Of a stretch of 51,302 bases of DNA, positions 1 through 6,476 are shown one piece after another (position 1 is the stretch's first letter; every line of letters starts with the position of its first letter). The notes beneath the pieces were generated by a model. It was not told the DNA's origin. It saw only the letters and a program-made list of their open reading frames with translations, and ran no database searches. Position numbers and translations under genes: made by a program. Source of the stretch: JAGNLM01 sp964439835. Its GTDB lineage: Bacteria; Pseudomonadota; Gammaproteobacteria; JAABTG01. Location of the stretch: positions 1 to 51,302 of the forward strand of contig CAYTPQ010000022.1 in assembly GCA_964439835.1 (NCBI GenBank). The letters are read 5' to 3'.

Positions 1-2434
1 GCGGTGGGTCAGCTTCCGTGAGCAGAGCTGGGTCAATTCCGGTGAGCGTCAAGGCTAGGAAGAGCTCGTTGGTGACCGTAGCCAGGATGGGGGAGAAGCC
101 CGGGGTCCATCCGCCCTCGAGACGGACCGAGCCCGTGCCGGTGGTGGTGTTGCCCTTGAGCACGCCGAAGAAGGTGGCTGCACCACCCTGGGAGATCCGC
201 AGCGTGCCTTTGTTGGTGAAGGTGTCGTAGAGGGTGGTCAGCGCCCCCTGCGAGACGATGAGCTTGCCCGCGCTCTCGTTGGTGATGTTGCCAAACAGGC
301 TCGATTCACCAAAGGTCACCAGGACCTGGCCGTGGTTGGTCAGGCCGCCCAAGAAACGGACGGAACCGTCGTTGAGCAGCACGCGACCGCTATTCTGGTT
401 GGTAAAGCTGCCGTCTGACTGAAGCTGCCCGCCCCCGACCTCCAACTGGCCGAGGCTGGAATGGGCGAGACCGCTGCCCCCCAGGCGAAGGAACTCGCCG
501 TTGCCCACCCGCACCTCGCCGCCCGTCTGGTTCACCAGCCGGGCGTTGATGCGGCCGCTGCCGGTGACCAGGCCGTAGTTATTGAGATCGCCGGTGAGGG
601 TGATGTTCTCAGCCTGCACCGTGCCGTGGTTCTCCACCGCAGCATTGAGCCTGCCATCGCCGGTGAGGATGCCGCTGGCCTGGATGAGTACCGGCCCGTC
701 AGTCGGGGTGATTACACCCGAGGACAAGCGCAGGGTGGCCTGGCCGTTGCCGCCGCCGACGGTGAGAGAGTTCACGGCCACCTCGCCGGTGGGGCCCGTG
801 ACGGTTAGCGAGACGTCCGGATCGATACGCACGTCGTGCACGGCGCCGGGCGCCTGCGCGATGGTCCAGTTGGAGCGGGTGTCCCAGCTGGAGGAGAAGG
901 TGCGGATCCAGCGCAGCTCCGGGGTGAAGAGGAAGATGCCGCTGCTGCCGTTGGTGAAGCTGGCGCGGTAGGCGAGCTGCCCGAACTCGTTTATGGCACG
1001 ACCGCGGCCATCCGAGCCGCCGCTGCCGCCCTCGATGGTCAGGCCGCCGATGGTGAGGCCAGCGAGTGCGTCCCCTTCACGCGCCACCAGGAGCGCGTCG
1101 CCGTTGCTGCCGACGATCCACAGGCCGCCGTCGTTGCTGGTGGTGACGCCGGCCGCGCCGGTGCGCAGGAATCCCTGGAACGCCACCTGGCCGTTGTCGT
1201 TGAGGGCGGCTTCGGCGAAGGACTGAAATACCGCGCCGCTGGGCGCGGCGGGCGCCTGGGAGCCCTCGCGCGCGATCAGGGTCGTGTCGCGCCAGATGCC
1301 GGCGTTGTCGAGGCTGGTGACGCCGCCGCCACCGGTGCGCAGGCTTGCCGTGAAGGCGACCTGGCCGCTGTTGTTGAGGAGGGGATTGCCGAAGGACTCG
1401 AAGACCGCGCCCGTCGGGGTGCCGGGCGCCTGGTTGCCTTCGCGGGCGATCAGGGTGGTGTCGCGCCAGATCCCCGTGTCATTGTCCGAGGTGACGCCAC
1501 CCACGCCGGACCGGAGGATCCCGTTATAGGCGACCTGGCCGTTGTCGTTGATGCCGACGTTCTGCCCGAAAGTCTCGAAGACCGCGCCCGTCGGGGTGCC
1601 GGGCGCCTGATTGCCTTCACGGGCGATGAGCAACGAATCGCGCCAGAGGCCGAAGTCGTCGCTGCTGGTCACCCCACCGGTGCCCACCCGCAGGGTCGCG
1701 GAGAACGCGACCTGGCCGGATGCGTTGATGGCCGGGGAGTTGAAGCCGGAGTACAAGGCGCCAGTCGGCGCGTCCGGTGCCTGCGACCCCTCGCGGGCGA
1801 TCAGCGTGGTGTCTCGCCAGATGCCCGTGTCATTGTCCGAGGTGACGCCGCCCACCCCGGTCAGCAGGCGGCCCCCGAAAGTCACCTGGCCGGCCGAGCT
1901 CATGAATGGAGAGCTCCAGAAGCTGCTGAAGACCGCGCCCGTCGGCGTGCTGGGTGCCTGCGAGCCCTCGCGCGCGATGAGGGAGGTGCTTCGCCAGATC
2001 CCGTTGTCGTTGTCCACGGTGACCCCGCCGGAGCCCGCCAGGAGCAAGGCGGAGAAGGCGACCTGTCCGCTGTCCGAGAGCTTCGGCTCGACATTCAAGA
2101 GCGGATTGAAAACGGCGCCCGTGGGTGTCCCCGGCGCCTGGCTGCCCTCGCGGGCGATCAGGGTGCTGTCTCGCCAGATGCCCGTGTCGTTGGCGCTGGT
2201 GACTCCGCCGGTACCGATGAGAAGCGAGGCCGCGTACGTTACCTGTCCGGACGCATTCAGCACGGGGACGCCGAAAGAGATGCCGAACAGCGTGCCTGCC
2301 GCGGTGCCACCCGCCTGCTGATTGCTGAGCGCGATGGTGGCGTTCCGGCCGGCGGGTAAGGCCGTGGAAGGGGTGACGAGTGCCGCTGCGATCAGGGCGG
2401 CGATCAGGCGGCGCGGAAATGGCGTAGCGTGCAT
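1..2434 (-). CDS. Large exported NxxGxxAF tandem-repeat surface protein (3' end beyond window)
   Basis: The frame is open from an ATG at 2434 to the left window edge, 811 codons so far, with AGGAG just upstream. A Sec signal peptide (MHATPFPRRL, then a hydrophobic Ala/Leu stretch ending near STALPA) starts the protein. About seven copies of a 58-60 residue repeat follow, each with N-x-x-G-Q-V-A-F, then GGVT..ND.GIWRD, LIAREG.QAP and PTGAVF. This fits the NxxGxxAF repeat family of choice-of-anchor proteins as I recall it. After roughly residue 480 comes a motif SSSWDTRSNW and a beta-helix-like stretch rich in TNxG and GGxL turns, ending near GGWTPGFSPI. The WD..SNW motif resembles one in the PEP-CTERM protein at the other end of the window. 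A C-terminal anchor probably lies outside. Function is unknown; adhesion or matrix is an inference. Confidence 0.88.
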   Translation of the reverse strand, partial: MHATPFPRRLIAALIAAALVTPSTALPAGRNATIALSNQQAGGTAAGTLFGISFGVPVLNASGQVTYAASLLIGTGGVTSANDTGIWRDSTLIAREGSQAPGTPTGAVFNPLLNVEPKLSDSGQVAFSALLLAGSGGVTVDNDNGIWRSTSLIAREGSQAPSTPTGAVFSSFWSSPFMSSAGQVTFGGRLLTGVGGVTSDNDTGIWRDTTLIAREGSQAPDAPTGALYSGFNSPAINASGQVAFSATLRVGTGGVTSSDDFGLWRDSLLIAREGNQAPGTPTGAVFETFGQNVGINDNGQVAYNGILRSGVGGVTSDNDTGIWRDTTLIAREGNQAPGTPTGAVFESFGNPLLNNSGQVAFTASLRTGGGGVTSLDNAGIWRDTTLIAREGSQAPAAPSGAVFQSFAEAALNDNGQVAFQGFLRTGAAGVTTSNDGGLWIVGSNGDALLVAREGDALAGLTIGGLTIEGGSGGSDGRGRAINEFGQLAYRASFTNGSSGIFLFTPELRWIRTFSSSWDTRSNWTIAQAPGAVHDVRIDPDVSLTVTGPTGEVAVNSLTVGGGNGQATLRLSSGVITPTDGPVLIQASGILTGDGRLNAAVENHGTVQAENITLTGDLNNYGLVTGSGRINARLVNQTGGEVRVGNGEFLRLGGSGLAHSSLGQLEVGGGQLQSDGSFTNQNSGRVLLNDGSVRFLGGLTNHGQVLVTFGESSLFGNITNESAGKLIVSQGALTTLYDTFTNKGTLRISQGGAATFFGVLKGNTTTGTGSVRLEGGWTPGFSPILATVTNELFLALTLTGIDPALLTEADPP
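1075..2330 (-). repeat. In-frame tandem repeat array, period about 177 bp
   Basis: The conserved LIAREG.QAP coding block recurs with its + strand GCCTG core near 1254, 1429, 1606, 1780, 1957 and 2137, plus a diverged copy near 1080. Spacing is 174-180 bp. Copies are diverged at DNA level but keep the GGVT, IWRD and AREG residues, so this is an old protein-repeat expansion rather than a recent DNA duplication. Confidence 0.85.
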
Positions 2435-2507
2435 CGTGGACTCCTGTGGGCACGCAGACCGGCAGTGGGCGGTCTTGATGTGGCGCGGCGAGGTCACCGC
2501 AAACGAC

Positions 2508-2523
2508 TGCACCGACCTTGCCT
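2508..2523 (-). promoter_or_regulatory. Candidate sigma-54 promoter for the repeat protein
   Basis: On the minus strand AGGCAAGGTCGGTGCA has GG-N10-GC spacing. It matches the -24/-12 consensus TGGCACG-N4-TTGCA at 9 of 12 fixed positions. The start site would lie about 62 bases before the ATG at 2434. It is weaker than the two right-flank examples; the main support is the motif at 2648-2664 in the same relative orientation. Confidence 0.4.
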
Positions 2524-2647
2524 CCGCAGGTCTTGGTGACGGTCCTACCGGCCCCCGCTGCAGACCCTGCTTCGTGAGATGCAAATTCTGTGCAACTCGG
2601 CACAGTTTCCAGAAATCAGGGGCTTGCAATGAGCTGGAAGTTGTGTG

Positions 2648-2664
2648 TGTAAAGCCCGCTGACA
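2648..2664 (+). promoter_or_regulatory. Motif copy A (TGTAAAG-N4-CTGACA)
   Basis: TGTAAAGCCCGCTGACA. Read on the minus strand its TTTACA half faces the repeat gene starting at 2434, the same orientation as copies C and D have to their promoters. It is proposed as an activator (enhancer) site, 125 bp from the candidate -24 element. Confidence 0.5.
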
Positions 2665-2850
2665 TTAGCTTTGAGCCAGGACACGTTCGTGCACGGCTTG
2701 CATACCGCGTCGGTCAGGAGCGAGCACGTGAGGGGGAGACTTCGCACTGGGGGAGCACCCGGGTGTCCGCAGCCGGGCGGCGCTGACGTTGCGGGAGGTT
2801 GGCCGGAACGGCAGCTTCTGGCCGACAGGGATCGTTCCCGGCAGGCCACT

Positions 2851-2867
2851 TGTCGGCCGGCTTTACA
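2851..2867 (-). promoter_or_regulatory. Motif copy B (TGTAAAG-N4-CCGACA)
   Basis: The minus strand reads TGTAAAGCCGGCCGACA. It lies 187 bp from copy A in opposite orientation. No rightward gene follows at close range, so it may be a second site for the repeat gene or an orphan. Confidence 0.45.
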
Positions 2868-3056
2868 CGTCTCAGGGTGCTGCCCGGCGGTAAGGCGTGG
2901 TGATCCCGGGGAGCCCGTGACCGCCAGCGTCCGCGCCCGACCAAGCGCCTCGCGGGGTCTGGGAGCGGAGTCGGGTGTTCACCCTGGGTGCAGGGCCGGT
3001 CCCCGTTGGTGGGGGCCGCCGGTCGCGCGGAGAGTATCCTCCGCTGGCCTCACTTA

Positions 3057-3337
3057 TCACTTACCGCGCCGATAGCCATAGTACCAGCGCGCGGTGGTGC
3101 CACCGACGTTCCTCACCGTGTGGCTGGCGCCGGCCGGGATGAGGAGCTCCTCGCCCGGGCCGGGCGCAGGGTGGTGCCGAGGAAGCTCAGCTCCAGCGTG
3201 CCCTGGATGGGCATGACCAGCTCGTCCACGTCGTGCACGAAGTCGGCCCAGACCTGGCCGGGCGGGTCGACCCAGATATCGCAGCTGAAGCCCCGGGCGG
3301 CCCAGTCCGCGGGGATGCGGGAGAGATCGGCGGTCAT
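3057..3337 (-). pseudogene. Cupin-domain protein, frameshifted
   Basis: The N-terminal half (MTADLSRIPADWAARGF to ELSFLGTTLRPA) reads from the ATG at 3337. The C-terminal half (PGEELLIPAGASHTVRNVGG..WYYGYRRGK) continues in another frame to a stop at 3057. The switch falls in a GC-rich run near 3155-3175. Joined, the two give a complete single-domain cupin of about 92 residues with a PxGxxH-like second motif (IPAGASHTV). The start overlaps the stop of the recombinase gene (ATGA), implying coupling. A sequencing error in the GC run is as likely as a real mutation. Confidence 0.7.
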
Positions 3338-3933
3338 GGTGAGGCCTCCGGCTGTCCGGTGCTGCAGACCCGCTGCACCACGCCAGTCCCAATCCCGAGC
3401 CGGCGGGCGATGGCCACCATGCCCATGCCCTCGGCGCGCAGGGCGCGGACCCGTGCCTCGATCTTCGGGGTGGTTGGCGGGCGCCCCAGGCGCTTGCCTT
3501 GGCGACGCGCCCGGGCAATCCCGGCCTTGGTGCGCTCGACCAGCATCGCCCTCTCGAACTCCCCGAAGATGGCAGCCATTTGCAGCAGCGCCTTGCCCGC
3601 CGGGGTGGACGTGTCCACCGCCTGCTGGTGCAGGTAGAGATCCACCCCCGAGGCCTTCAGCTCTTCGAAGAGCAGCACCAAGTCCTTCAGGGAGCGCCCG
3701 AGGCGGTCCACCGACCAGGCCATGACCACGTCCACCTCGCGGCGCGTCACCGCCTTCAGGAGCGCCTCCAGGCCGGGCCGAGCGCTCCTGCCCTTGGCAC
3801 CGGATACCCCGTTGTCGGAGAACTCCGCCACGACCTCCCAGCGGCGCCTGGCAGCTACTTCCAGGAGCACCTGTCGCTGGTTTTCCGTGGTCTGCTGGTC
3901 GGTGCTCACCCGCAGGTACAGGCCGGCTCTCAT
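3334..3933 (-). CDS. Small serine recombinase (resolvase/invertase type)
   Basis: 199 residues. The resolvase catalytic domain begins MRAGLYLRVSTDQQ, with the nucleophile Ser in YLRVSTDQQ. It has the typical NGVSG, VDRLGRSLKDL, LYLHQQAVDTSTPAGK and FERAMLVERTKAGIARAR motifs, then a C-terminal helix-turn-helix (MVAIARRLGIGTGVVQRV). Length and layout match the Tn3 resolvase/Pin group. The start at 3933 has an AGGGA site; an upstream in-frame extension lacks family similarity. Its stop overlaps the start of the cupin gene. No invertible segment or transposase is evident beside it, so it may be a mobile-element relic or a solitary resolvase. Confidence 0.9.
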   Translation of the reverse strand: MRAGLYLRVSTDQQTTENQRQVLLEVAARRRWEVVAEFSDNGVSGAKGRSARPGLEALLKAVTRREVDVVMAWSVDRLGRSLKDLVLLFEELKASGVDLYLHQQAVDTSTPAGKALLQMAAIFGEFERAMLVERTKAGIARARRQGKRLGRPPTTPKIEARVRALRAEGMGMVAIARRLGIGTGVVQRVCSTGQPEASP

Positions 3934-3943
3934 GGTCCCTCCA

Positions 3944-3960
3944 TTCGTCCTAATAACGAA
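3944..3960. promoter_or_regulatory. Dyad upstream of the recombinase
   Basis: TTCGTCCTAATAACGAA is an inverted repeat (TTCGT-N7-ACGAA) 10 bp upstream of the start codon, in an unusually AT-rich patch that also holds TATACT on the minus strand. It could be a resolvase binding site or an operator. Shape and position are the only support. Confidence 0.35.
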
Positions 3961-4059
3961 CGGTTTCAGTATAACCCATCCGGCCCCCGTATGCGCCTGA
4001 TTCCAGGGGGCCTGCACAGCCGCTATTCGGGGACCTTTTCGGTATGGCGGGGCTACGCC

Positions 4060-4326
4060 TCACCGACGAGGGCTGCGAGCCCTCAGCCGCCCAAGGTTGG
4101 CCTCCACCGAGGCCACCAGCCGCGAGGGCTTGACGCCAAGTCGGTCGGCGAGAATGAAAACGGTCGTGAGAGAGGGTTGCCGAAGGCCCCGCTCCAGCAG
4201 GCTCACGAAGGTACGGTCAAGGCCGCACTCCAGGGCGAGGGCCTCTTGGGATAGCGCAGCCCGTCCACGCAGCTCCCGAAGGACATCTCCGAATGCCCGT
4301 CGAAGGTCGTCGCCGCCCGCGTCCAC
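4060..4326 (-). CDS. XRE-family regulator, controller (C) protein-like
   Basis: 88 residues, almost wholly one Cro/C1-type helix-turn-helix domain: LRRAFGDVLRELRGRAALSQEALALECGLDRTFVSLLERGLRQPSLTTVFILADRLGV. Small size, the LDRTFVSLLERG recognition region and the upstream boxes resemble restriction-modification controller proteins. No methylase or endonuclease gene is visible nearby. The 4471-5282 gene pair is divergent from it and is the obvious target. It probably binds 4351-4375 and controls itself. Confidence 0.85.
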   Translation of the reverse strand: MDAGGDDLRRAFGDVLRELRGRAALSQEALALECGLDRTFVSLLERGLRQPSLTTVFILADRLGVKPSRLVASVEANLGRLRARSPRR

Positions 4327-4350
4327 GGGCAGGATCGTGGGCGCCTGGTC

Positions 4351-4375
4351 GACTTACGGTCGACGGACTATAGTC
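4351..4375. promoter_or_regulatory. C-box-like operator
   Basis: It contains the perfect palindrome GACTATAGTC (4366-4375) and a related half GACTTACGGTC (4351-4361), separated by GACG. The layout resembles the paired GACT...AGTC boxes of controller-protein operators such as Esp1396I (from memory). It lies 25-49 bp upstream of the XRE start, in the gap shared with the divergent gene pair. Confidence 0.5.
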
Positions 4376-4470
4376 GTCAGAGCGATCTCGAGGGTAACGG
4401 GATCGTCCACGTCCAACGTATCTCCTGGCCCCGAGCCTTTCTTGACGTTACTTGTAGTGGGGGGAGCGCC

Positions 4471-4983
4471 ATGGCGCGCGAGCGAGCCGACCCGTCGGGG
4501 AAGACGAACGACGAGTTGCCGGATGGCTCCGCCCCTCATCGCTGGGAAGGGCTTGGAGAGCGCCAAGGGCGGTTTGTCCATGTCTCGCCAGAGGAGCTGG
4601 CCCAGAGTGGACTCGCAGTCCCTCCAGCAATGGCTGTGGCGATCAGCGTCCCATCGGTCAGCACTGAACCAGAACGTGGTCCGTCCCCTTCCCGAGGTTC
4701 TGCTGCATCCCCTACGCCGAGAGACCCTGCAAACGAGGCGCCGGCACAGGGACGCCAAAGGGACCCGAGACTGGACAAGCTAGTCGGCTTCTACGATGTA
4801 GAAGGCATCCCTGTCGAGATCTTCGTTCCCGATCCGAGTACCGATGCAGTCCTCGAATGTCGCGCGTACGACAGACCCGAGCCGCGGCTCTTCTCTTTCG
4901 CGTCTGTGCTGCGCAATGGTTTCCGGATCGACGAAGCCAAGTTCAGGCAGCTCGTAGAGGCGAGCTTGTCCGAGAGACGATGA
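4471..4983 (+). CDS. Unknown protein, disordered N-terminus
   Basis: 170 residues. The first about 100 are rich in Pro, Ser, Gly, Arg and Glu and look disordered. The last 65 (DKLVGFYDVEGIPVEIFVPDP to FRIDEAKFRQLVEASLSERR) look folded with mixed strands and helices. A GGGGGGAG stretch precedes the ATG. The stop overlaps the start of the next gene (ATGA), so the two are co-translated. I do not recognise a family. Divergence from the XRE gene across a shared operator suggests joint control. Confidence 0.6.
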   Translation: MARERADPSGKTNDELPDGSAPHRWEGLGERQGRFVHVSPEELAQSGLAVPPAMAVAISVPSVSTEPERGPSPSRGSAASPTPRDPANEAPAQGRQRDPRLDKLVGFYDVEGIPVEIFVPDPSTDAVLECRAYDRPEPRLFSFASVLRNGFRIDEAKFRQLVEASLSERR

Positions 4984-5282
4984 GCCCCGCCGGTCGTGGC
5001 ATCGGAGGAATCCCCGTGGACAATAGAAGGCTTCTACTTGGCGGGATTGTAGTTCTCTCGCTGATGGCTTGTGGGTTGATTCTCGCCGCGGTGGTTTCTA
5101 GCCATCGATGCTGGACCATCAAGGAATCGGAGCTTTTCGCCTGGGTCCTGAACAGCTGCGATGGCGAGATTTTGCTGTGCGCGGTAAACCGTAAACTGAT
5201 CAGTTCCTATAGCTCTGATCGCGAGGACACTGACAGCGGACGGTTTGCACCCGTCTGTTACAAGGCCCGGCTAGCTCGCTGA
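4980..5282 (+). CDS. Small single-pass membrane protein, unknown
   Basis: 100 residues. One strong transmembrane helix (LLLGGIVVLSLMACGLILAAVV) is followed by a short extracytoplasmic part with four Cys (HRCW, NSCDGEILLCAV, PVCYK) that could form disulfides. The start at 4980 is set by the ATGA overlap with the upstream stop. Its end overlaps the leftward gene at 5271 by 12 bases. No recognised family. Confidence 0.6.
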   Translation: MSPAGRGIGGIPVDNRRLLLGGIVVLSLMACGLILAAVVSSHRCWTIKESELFAWVLNSCDGEILLCAVNRKLISSYSSDREDTDSGRFAPVCYKARLAR

Positions 5283-5534
5283 CATCTGCCTGCAGGGTTC
5301 GCTGGGATGGTCCTGCGCCCGACCTGCCCGTGAGGGCTTTGGCGGTCGCGGGCCGCTTTCGGGCGCCACAACTACCCACCCCCAGGTCCGGCGTCCGGCG
5401 TGCTGCCGGGCGTGCTCCTCGCGCCAGGCCCTGTACTCGTCCTCGCCATAGCAGACATGGTAGACAGCAACGTCCGACACCAACACCGCATGGGACTCAA
5501 GCCGGGAGACGCGGGACCGCAGATCTCTGCTCAC
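5271..5534 (-). CDS. Small element-encoded protein, unknown
   Basis: 87 residues from a GTG at 5534 with a GGAGGG site 8 bases upstream. It overlaps the end of the DUF5681 gene by 38 bases in another frame. The N-terminus is charged and helical (SRDLRSRVSRLESH). The middle contains VAVYHVCYGEDEYRAWREEH and the C-terminus is Pro/Ser/Arg-rich. Last gene of the leftward operon. No family recognised. Confidence 0.6.
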   Translation of the reverse strand: MSRDLRSRVSRLESHAVLVSDVAVYHVCYGEDEYRAWREEHARQHAGRRTWGWVVVAPESGPRPPKPSRAGRAQDHPSEPCRQMSAS

Positions 5535-5937
5535 TTAGCGCACCCTCCAGGGCATCGAGGCGACGGGATAGCTCGTCCACTTCGACGAGGCGGGCCTGGG
5601 TGGCGAGGGCCTGCAGGAGAGCGGTGGTTTGTTCCGGCGTGAGCTGGCCCTCGCCCATGGCGCGCAGAGCAGCGGAGCCCTGGTCGACGAGCCGGCCCTG
5701 GAGGCCCTCTACCTGCACCGGCTCGTCTCTCGCCTTCATGGGCGGGATGAGTCGCTCCAGGCAGAGGCGAAGCGCGGTGGTATCGCCCGCCTTCGCCATC
5801 TCCACCGCCTTCGCCACCAGCTCCTCGGCGTGCGGCTGCAGGAGGGCCCGAAGCTTGTCCACTTTCCCGGTGCCAGGCTTGCGGCCGGCGGGGTTACCCG
5901 ATTGCCCCGGCCTCCAACTTGTGCGTGCGCGTGCCAT
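5497..5937 (-). CDS. DUF5681 domain protein
   Basis: 146 residues. The N-terminus has the hallmark SWRPGQSGNPAGRKPGTG of DUF5681. A helical middle follows (LVAKAVEMAKAGDTTALRLCLERLIPP) and a coiled-coil-like C-terminus (ARLVEVDELSRRLDALEGALSEQ). DUF5681 proteins often occur in phage and transposable elements near terminase or recombination genes; their activity is not known to me. The ATG at 5937 has GTGAGG about 10 bases upstream. Confidence 0.85.
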   Translation of the reverse strand: MARARTSWRPGQSGNPAGRKPGTGKVDKLRALLQPHAEELVAKAVEMAKAGDTTALRLCLERLIPPMKARDEPVQVEGLQGRLVDQGSAALRAMGEGQLTPEQTTALLQALATQARLVEVDELSRRLDALEGALSEQRSAVPRLPA

Positions 5938-5949
5938 TGACCGTGTACC

Positions 5950-6060
5950 TCACCTGCTCGTGCAGAGTGTAGGCCGTTCCCCATTCGTTCTCCATGCTTT
6001 CAAACACCTCGCCGTTCTGCCCGTCCGGGTCCTCTTCGTCCGCCCCTTCCCGCGGCTCAT
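5950..6060 (-). CDS. 36-residue Arg/Lys-rich small ORF
   Basis: MSRGKGRTKRTRTG followed by RTARCLKAWRTNGERPTLCTSR. Its ATG overlaps the stop of the 139-residue gene (ATGA), and it ends 12 bases before the DUF5681 start, so it fills the only gap in an otherwise overlapping operon. Highly basic, with two Cys. It may be a real nucleic-acid-binding microprotein or only a coupling ORF. A competing longer frame (5894-6166) has no overlap signature. Confidence 0.4.
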   Translation of the reverse strand: MSRGKGRTKRTRTGRTARCLKAWRTNGERPTLCTSR

Positions 6061-6476
6061 CGCGCCCATGTTCCGCCCTCCAGGGCCTGTAGAATCGCCA
6101 GCCCTTCGTAGCGCTGCGTCGGTATCGCCAGCATGCAGCGTTCGCCCCCGGGTGCACGGTACGCAAGCAAGACCGAACTCGCCGCGGTCTCTGCCGGCAC
6201 GGACCCGCAGGCCACCGCCCGTCGGGCTTGGTCTGGCTCCAGCGTGACCAGGGCGCGCCCAGCCGGTAGGTCGGAGAACACTTCGAGGTAGAGCGCCGGG
6301 AGCGGGTCGGCGGGGCCAGTCAGGGCCTCCACTAAGGCGCGCTTGTGGGTGCGCAGCCAGGCGAGCCGCTCGGTGGTGAGCACGCCCGGCGGAGCCCGAA
6401 GCCGCAGATCCTCACCGTCGAGGGTCACCTCGACCTCGGCGGCTCGGACATGGGCGAGGGCGTCTTCTGGGGTCAC
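6057..6476 (-). CDS. Unknown protein with N-terminal docking-like domain
   Basis: 139 residues from a GTG overlapping the primase stop (GTGA). Residues 1-50 (TPEDALAHVRAAEVEVTLDGEDLRLRAPPGVLTTERLAWLRTHKRALVEAL) resemble the small TubC-type N-terminal docking fold, found both in NRPS enzymes and in element-encoded proteins. The rest is probably alpha/beta (LVTLEPDQARRAV, SVLLAYRAPGGERCMLAIP). It may partner with the primase-helicase. Confidence 0.7.
   Translation of the reverse strand: MTPEDALAHVRAAEVEVTLDGEDLRLRAPPGVLTTERLAWLRTHKRALVEALTGPADPLPALYLEVFSDLPAGRALVTLEPDQARRAVACGSVPAETAASSVLLAYRAPGGERCMLAIPTQRYEGLAILQALEGGTWAR

Larger units (their letters stand above)
2435..3056. other. Gene-poor stretch with regulatory motifs
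   Basis: No open frame here has a protein-like composition. The stretch holds the leader of the repeat protein, a candidate sigma-54 promoter, and two copies of the 17-bp motif facing each other at 2648-2664 and 2851-2867. Confidence 0.6.

Noticed and set aside
836..2359. Long rightward frames opposite the repeat protein
   Set aside because: Ala/Gly/Arg-rich antisense shadows of the repeat gene with no start signals or family motifs.
2678..2693. AGGACACGTTCGTGCA on the + strand as a sigma-54 promoter
   Set aside because: Spacing fits, but no rightward gene follows within 1.7 kb and the -12 element is weak.
3171..3178. TGGTGCCG as a left attachment site matching the tRNA-Thr 3' end
   Set aside because: Only 8 bases match and it lies inside the cupin gene; no longer match was found.
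5894..6166. Leftward 90-residue frame ending MENEWGTAYTLHEQ...
   Set aside because: It overlaps two better supported genes in other frames and lacks a coupled start.
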